Below, one piece after another: positions 61,614 through 64,000 of a stretch of 64,000 bases of DNA. A program made the position numbers and the translations under genes. The stretch's first letter is position 1. Every line of letters starts with the position of its first letter. Under the pieces are notes generated by a model. It saw only the letters and a list, made by a program, of their open reading frames with translations. It was not told where the DNA came from and did no database searches. This DNA is from Kordia sp965283645 (GTDB lineage: Bacteria; Bacteroidota; Bacteroidia; Flavobacteriales; Flavobacteriaceae): assembly GCF_965283645.1 (NCBI RefSeq), contig NZ_CBDIPG010000001.1, forward strand, positions 186,001 through 250,000, in the 5' to 3' direction.

Positions 61614-63386
61614 TTAAATTTTTGCTTGATAGGTGTATAATTCATAATAACGACCTTGCTCAGCAATCAATTGATCATGCGTACCACGTTCAACAATATG
61701 TCCGGCTTCAATAACTAATATTTGATCTGCTTTTTTAATAGTACTCAAACGATGCGCAATAACAACGGTAGTTCGGTCTTTAATTAATTCCGCTAAACTC
61801 TTCTGAATTAACGCTTCACTTTCGGTATCTAAACTTGACGTCGCTTCGTCTAAAATAAGAATCTTAGGATTTGCTAGAATAGCACGCGCAATAGCTAAAC
61901 GTTGCCGTTGACCGCCAGAAAGTTTTACACCTCTTTCTCCAATTAATGTATCTAAACCTAAATCAAATCTGTCGGTAAATTCGTTTACATAGGCTGCATT
62001 TACGGCATTTATCAACTCAGATTCGGTGGCATTTGGTCTTGGAAACATAATATTTTCACGAATAGTGCCTTCAAATAAAAATTCATCTTGTAAAACCACG
62101 CCTAAATATTGTCGGTAGCTACTCAATTTCACTTGCGATAAATCTTGATTATCAATTGTGACTTTACCAGATTGTGGTGTTAAAAATGTAGCTGTTAATC
62201 CTGCAATAGTAGATTTTCCAGAACCCGAACTTCCTACCAAAGCAGTTACAGAACCTGCTGGTGCTTTAAAGTTAACGTTGTGCAAGACTTCTTTTCCTTC
62301 TTCATAAAAAAATGAAACATCATCAAATTCTAAAGTACCTTTTATAGTTTCTAATTGAATTGTTCTATCTTGATTATCTTCTTCAGCAGTCATATTCATA
62401 AGTTCTTCAGTTCTATCCAAACCTGCTAGTGCTTCCGTTAGTTGACTTCCAATATTGCTCATTTGTACAATTGGCGCAACCATAAATGCTAATAGAAAAG
62501 TGAATTGTATAAAATCACCAAAAGTCATGGTACCTTGAATCATATAATAACCACCAATACCCATAACTCCAGTAGTTGCGATACCTATTAAAAAGGTTGA
62601 AGAACTCGTCATTAGAGCCGTTGCCGTCATACTTTTTTTAACATTCATAAAAATATTGGCGACACCTTTTTCAAAAATCTTGCTTTCTTGGTCTTCGGCA
62701 TTAAAAGCTTTAATTACACGAATACCAGCTAAAGTTTCCGTTAATCGTCCTTTTACTTCCGCATTAATTTTTCCTCTGTTTCTAAAAATTGGTCGAATAT
62801 ATTTAAATGCCTTTAACGCAATGATTCCAAAAATTGATAAGGGTACAAATGTAAAAAGCGTCATCCAAACGTTCATTTTTAGTAAAATAATTAAGGTTAG
62901 AATAGCTGTAAATGTTCCACCAACTAATTGTACCAATCCAGTTCCTATAAGATTACGAACGCCTTCAACATCACTCATAATTCTGGAAACTAAAGCACCC
63001 GATTTTGTATCATCAAAAAAACTAATTGGTAACGATAATACTTTCTTTTGCACTTCTGCACGCAATTCACTAATTAAATATTGTGCTTGTATGCTCAACA
63101 CTTTAGTTAGCAAAAATGAAGTGATTGCTTGTACTAATATAGCTCCAAGAACAACAAAAATTAGTATATACAATTGATTGTAATCTTTTGTAGGCACAAC
63201 TTCATCCAACAACACTTTGCTTTGTAATGGTATCACAAAACCTGATAAACTTCTTATAATTATCAATAGTAAGCCCAAAAAAACTAAATTTCGCCTTGGC
63301 CAAATAATAGTTTTAAAAGCCTGTTTCATGGTGACTCTTGGATTTGATTTATTTTTATTCTTTGCGGTATCTTTTAGATGTCTCAT
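61614..63386 (-). CDS. ABC exporter, fused permease and ATPase (MsbA/lipid A type)
   Basis: 590 aa. N-terminal type IV ABC membrane domain with six helices (residues 25-330), then a nucleotide-binding domain: Walker A 'ALVGSSGSGKSTIAG', Q-loop 'YLGVVLQDEFLFEGTIRENIMF', signature 'LSGGQRQRLAIARAIL', Walker B 'PKILILDEATSSLD' and 'VIAHRLSTIKKAD'. A homodimeric exporter of lipids, drugs or peptides is likely. It is not next to a RiPP precursor here, so a link to the RiPPs at 222/569 is not supported. Start ATG at 63386. Confidence 0.93.
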   Translation of the reverse strand: MRHLKDTAKNKNKSNPRVTMKQAFKTIIWPRRNLVFLGLLLIIIRSLSGFVIPLQSKVLLDEVVPTKDYNQLYILIFVVLGAILVQAITSFLLTKVLSIQAQYLISELRAEVQKKVLSLPISFFDDTKSGALVSRIMSDVEGVRNLIGTGLVQLVGGTFTAILTLIILLKMNVWMTLFTFVPLSIFGIIALKAFKYIRPIFRNRGKINAEVKGRLTETLAGIRVIKAFNAEDQESKIFEKGVANIFMNVKKSMTATALMTSSSTFLIGIATTGVMGIGGYYMIQGTMTFGDFIQFTFLLAFMVAPIVQMSNIGSQLTEALAGLDRTEELMNMTAEEDNQDRTIQLETIKGTLEFDDVSFFYEEGKEVLHNVNFKAPAGSVTALVGSSGSGKSTIAGLTATFLTPQSGKVTIDNQDLSQVKLSSYRQYLGVVLQDEFLFEGTIRENIMFPRPNATESELINAVNAAYVNEFTDRFDLGLDTLIGERGVKLSGGQRQRLAIARAILANPKILILDEATSSLDTESEALIQKSLAELIKDRTTVVIAHRLSTIKKADQILVIEAGHIVERGTHDQLIAEQGRYYELYTYQAKI

Positions 63387-63727
63387 ATGTGGTGGAAAGT
63401 ACTATAATTTGTAAAAGTAAACATTCTAATACGATTAACTATTCAAACTGAAATTTCATGTTAAAAAAACATAAAGTTATAAGAATGAAAAGTATATTAT
63501 TTGTTTGTTCAACCAATAAAAACCATTCATAGACTATAGAAAATTATTTTAATAAAATTGTTAAAAAAGAGTGTTTTTCATTACTATAAGATAAGTTTAA
63601 CACCTTTTAACTTACTATTTCTAAGCTATTCGTTAAAAATGGTTAAAAAGGTTAAATCGCCTTTAAAGAGTACATAAAGGTGCATAATATTCTCTTGTTT
63701 TGTTTCAAACAAATTAAATTTTAAATA
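63387..63727. other. Intergenic stretch without a recognisable gene
   Basis: 341 bp of AT-rich DNA between the divergent ABC exporter and porin-like genes. It probably holds both promoters. TTAAAAAGGTTAAATCGCCTTTAAAG near 63640 has short inverted parts, but no clear RNA or ORF was found. Confidence 0.4.
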
Positions 63728-64000
63728 ATGAAAAAAATAGTACTTATTACTGTGATGACCGTTTTTGGATTCGCAACTATGAATGCTCAGGATGTTGAAT
63801 TTGGAGCTAAACTTGGAGCCAATTTTGGATCACTTTACGGCAACAATACTGGAAGTATTGATCCTATACTTAGTGTAATTAATTTTGGTTTTTATTCAGA
63901 AATACCTTTGAATGAAAAATTCTCTTTTCAGCCAGAAATAATGTATTCAATTCAAGGTTTTAGCGTTGATGATAAGATAACAAGACTAAATTACCTGAAT
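63728..64000 (+). CDS. Porin family outer-membrane protein (3' truncated)
   Basis: 91 codons to the window end. Signal peptide ('ITVMTVFGFATMNAQ') followed by beta-barrel strands with alternating pattern ('VEFGAKLGANFGSLYG', 'INFGFYSEIPLNEKFSFQPEIMYSIQGF'), which fits the outer-membrane beta-barrel family PF13568 widespread in Bacteroidota. No stop within the window. Confidence 0.82.
   Translation, partial: MKKIVLITVMTVFGFATMNAQDVEFGAKLGANFGSLYGNNTGSIDPILSVINFGFYSEIPLNEKFSFQPEIMYSIQGFSVDDKITRLNYLN

Noticed and set aside
61614..63386. ABC exporter as the transporter of the RiPP precursors
   Set aside because: It lacks an N-terminal C39 peptidase domain and lies 61 kb away, so there is no basis for a link.
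1..64000. tRNA, rRNA, insertion sequences with transposase, CRISPR-Cas, replication origin
   Set aside because: None was recognised by eye. A tRNAscan or Infernal run would be needed to exclude short RNA genes.

Overview
The window is AT-rich DNA that most resembles a marine Flavobacteriaceae (Bacteroidota) chromosome, perhaps Kordia-like, though the genus is only an impression. Supporting signs are a type IX secretion C-terminal sorting domain (26641-28821), many SxxC-type lipoproteins, DUF6090 and DUF5916 proteins, a 7TMR-DISM kinase, a -33/-7 promoter of the Bacteroidota type, and almost no Shine-Dalgarno sequences.

Layout. 1-3278: the end of an upstream gene, two small GG-leader RiPP (lanthipeptide-like) precursors, then a Na+/Ca2+ exchanger and an S41 peptidase on the minus strand. 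About 3540-18350: an integron-type gene cassette array. Roughly fifteen small, mostly unrelated, plus-strand genes (unknowns, lipoproteins, a TIR-like protein, RidA-like, PD40, amidohydrolase, alpha/beta hydrolase, OsmC) are separated by imperfect palindromes ending in GTTRRRY-like boxes. Four cassettes begin and end with perfectly complementary 9-nt boxes, which is the expected signature of attC-mediated cassettes. No integrase gene lies in the window, so this is a CALIN-type array. An APC permease, a gene fragment and a 42-bp tandem repeat interrupt it at 5340-7700.

18480-24442: Crp-family regulator, two VOC proteins, a SelO pseudokinase, an alpha/beta hydrolase-OsmC fusion, a J-domain/KTSC protein and a cold shock protein. 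24450-24760 holds gene fossils, including a decayed piece of thiE. 24897-33792: GH30 glycosidase, T9SS-exported vanadium haloperoxidase-like enzyme, Bcr/CflA MFS exporter, and a run of secreted or lipoprotein enzymes. 33797-36632: a NarL/LiaS-like two-component operon with a membrane protein, then a small minus-strand operon that includes two unlisted microproteins.

36768-39109: two tandem members of an unrecognised protein family. 39380-43213: the most striking single gene, a 1277-aa HNH-nuclease + NACHT NTPase protein with a C-terminal cold-shock-like OB segment, which is probably an NLR-like anti-phage protein. 43225-64000: mainly housekeeping and accessory genes (Old Yellow Enzyme, two more cold shock genes, membrane AraC regulator, DUF5916 barrel, DMT exporter, desaturase, thioesterase, a subtilase without a signal peptide, thiE, half a DEAD-box helicase, 7TMR-DISM kinase, a repeat protein with FG-GAP-like calcium loops, ABC exporter, start of a porin-like protein).

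All functional calls come from reading motifs by eye. No database search was run.
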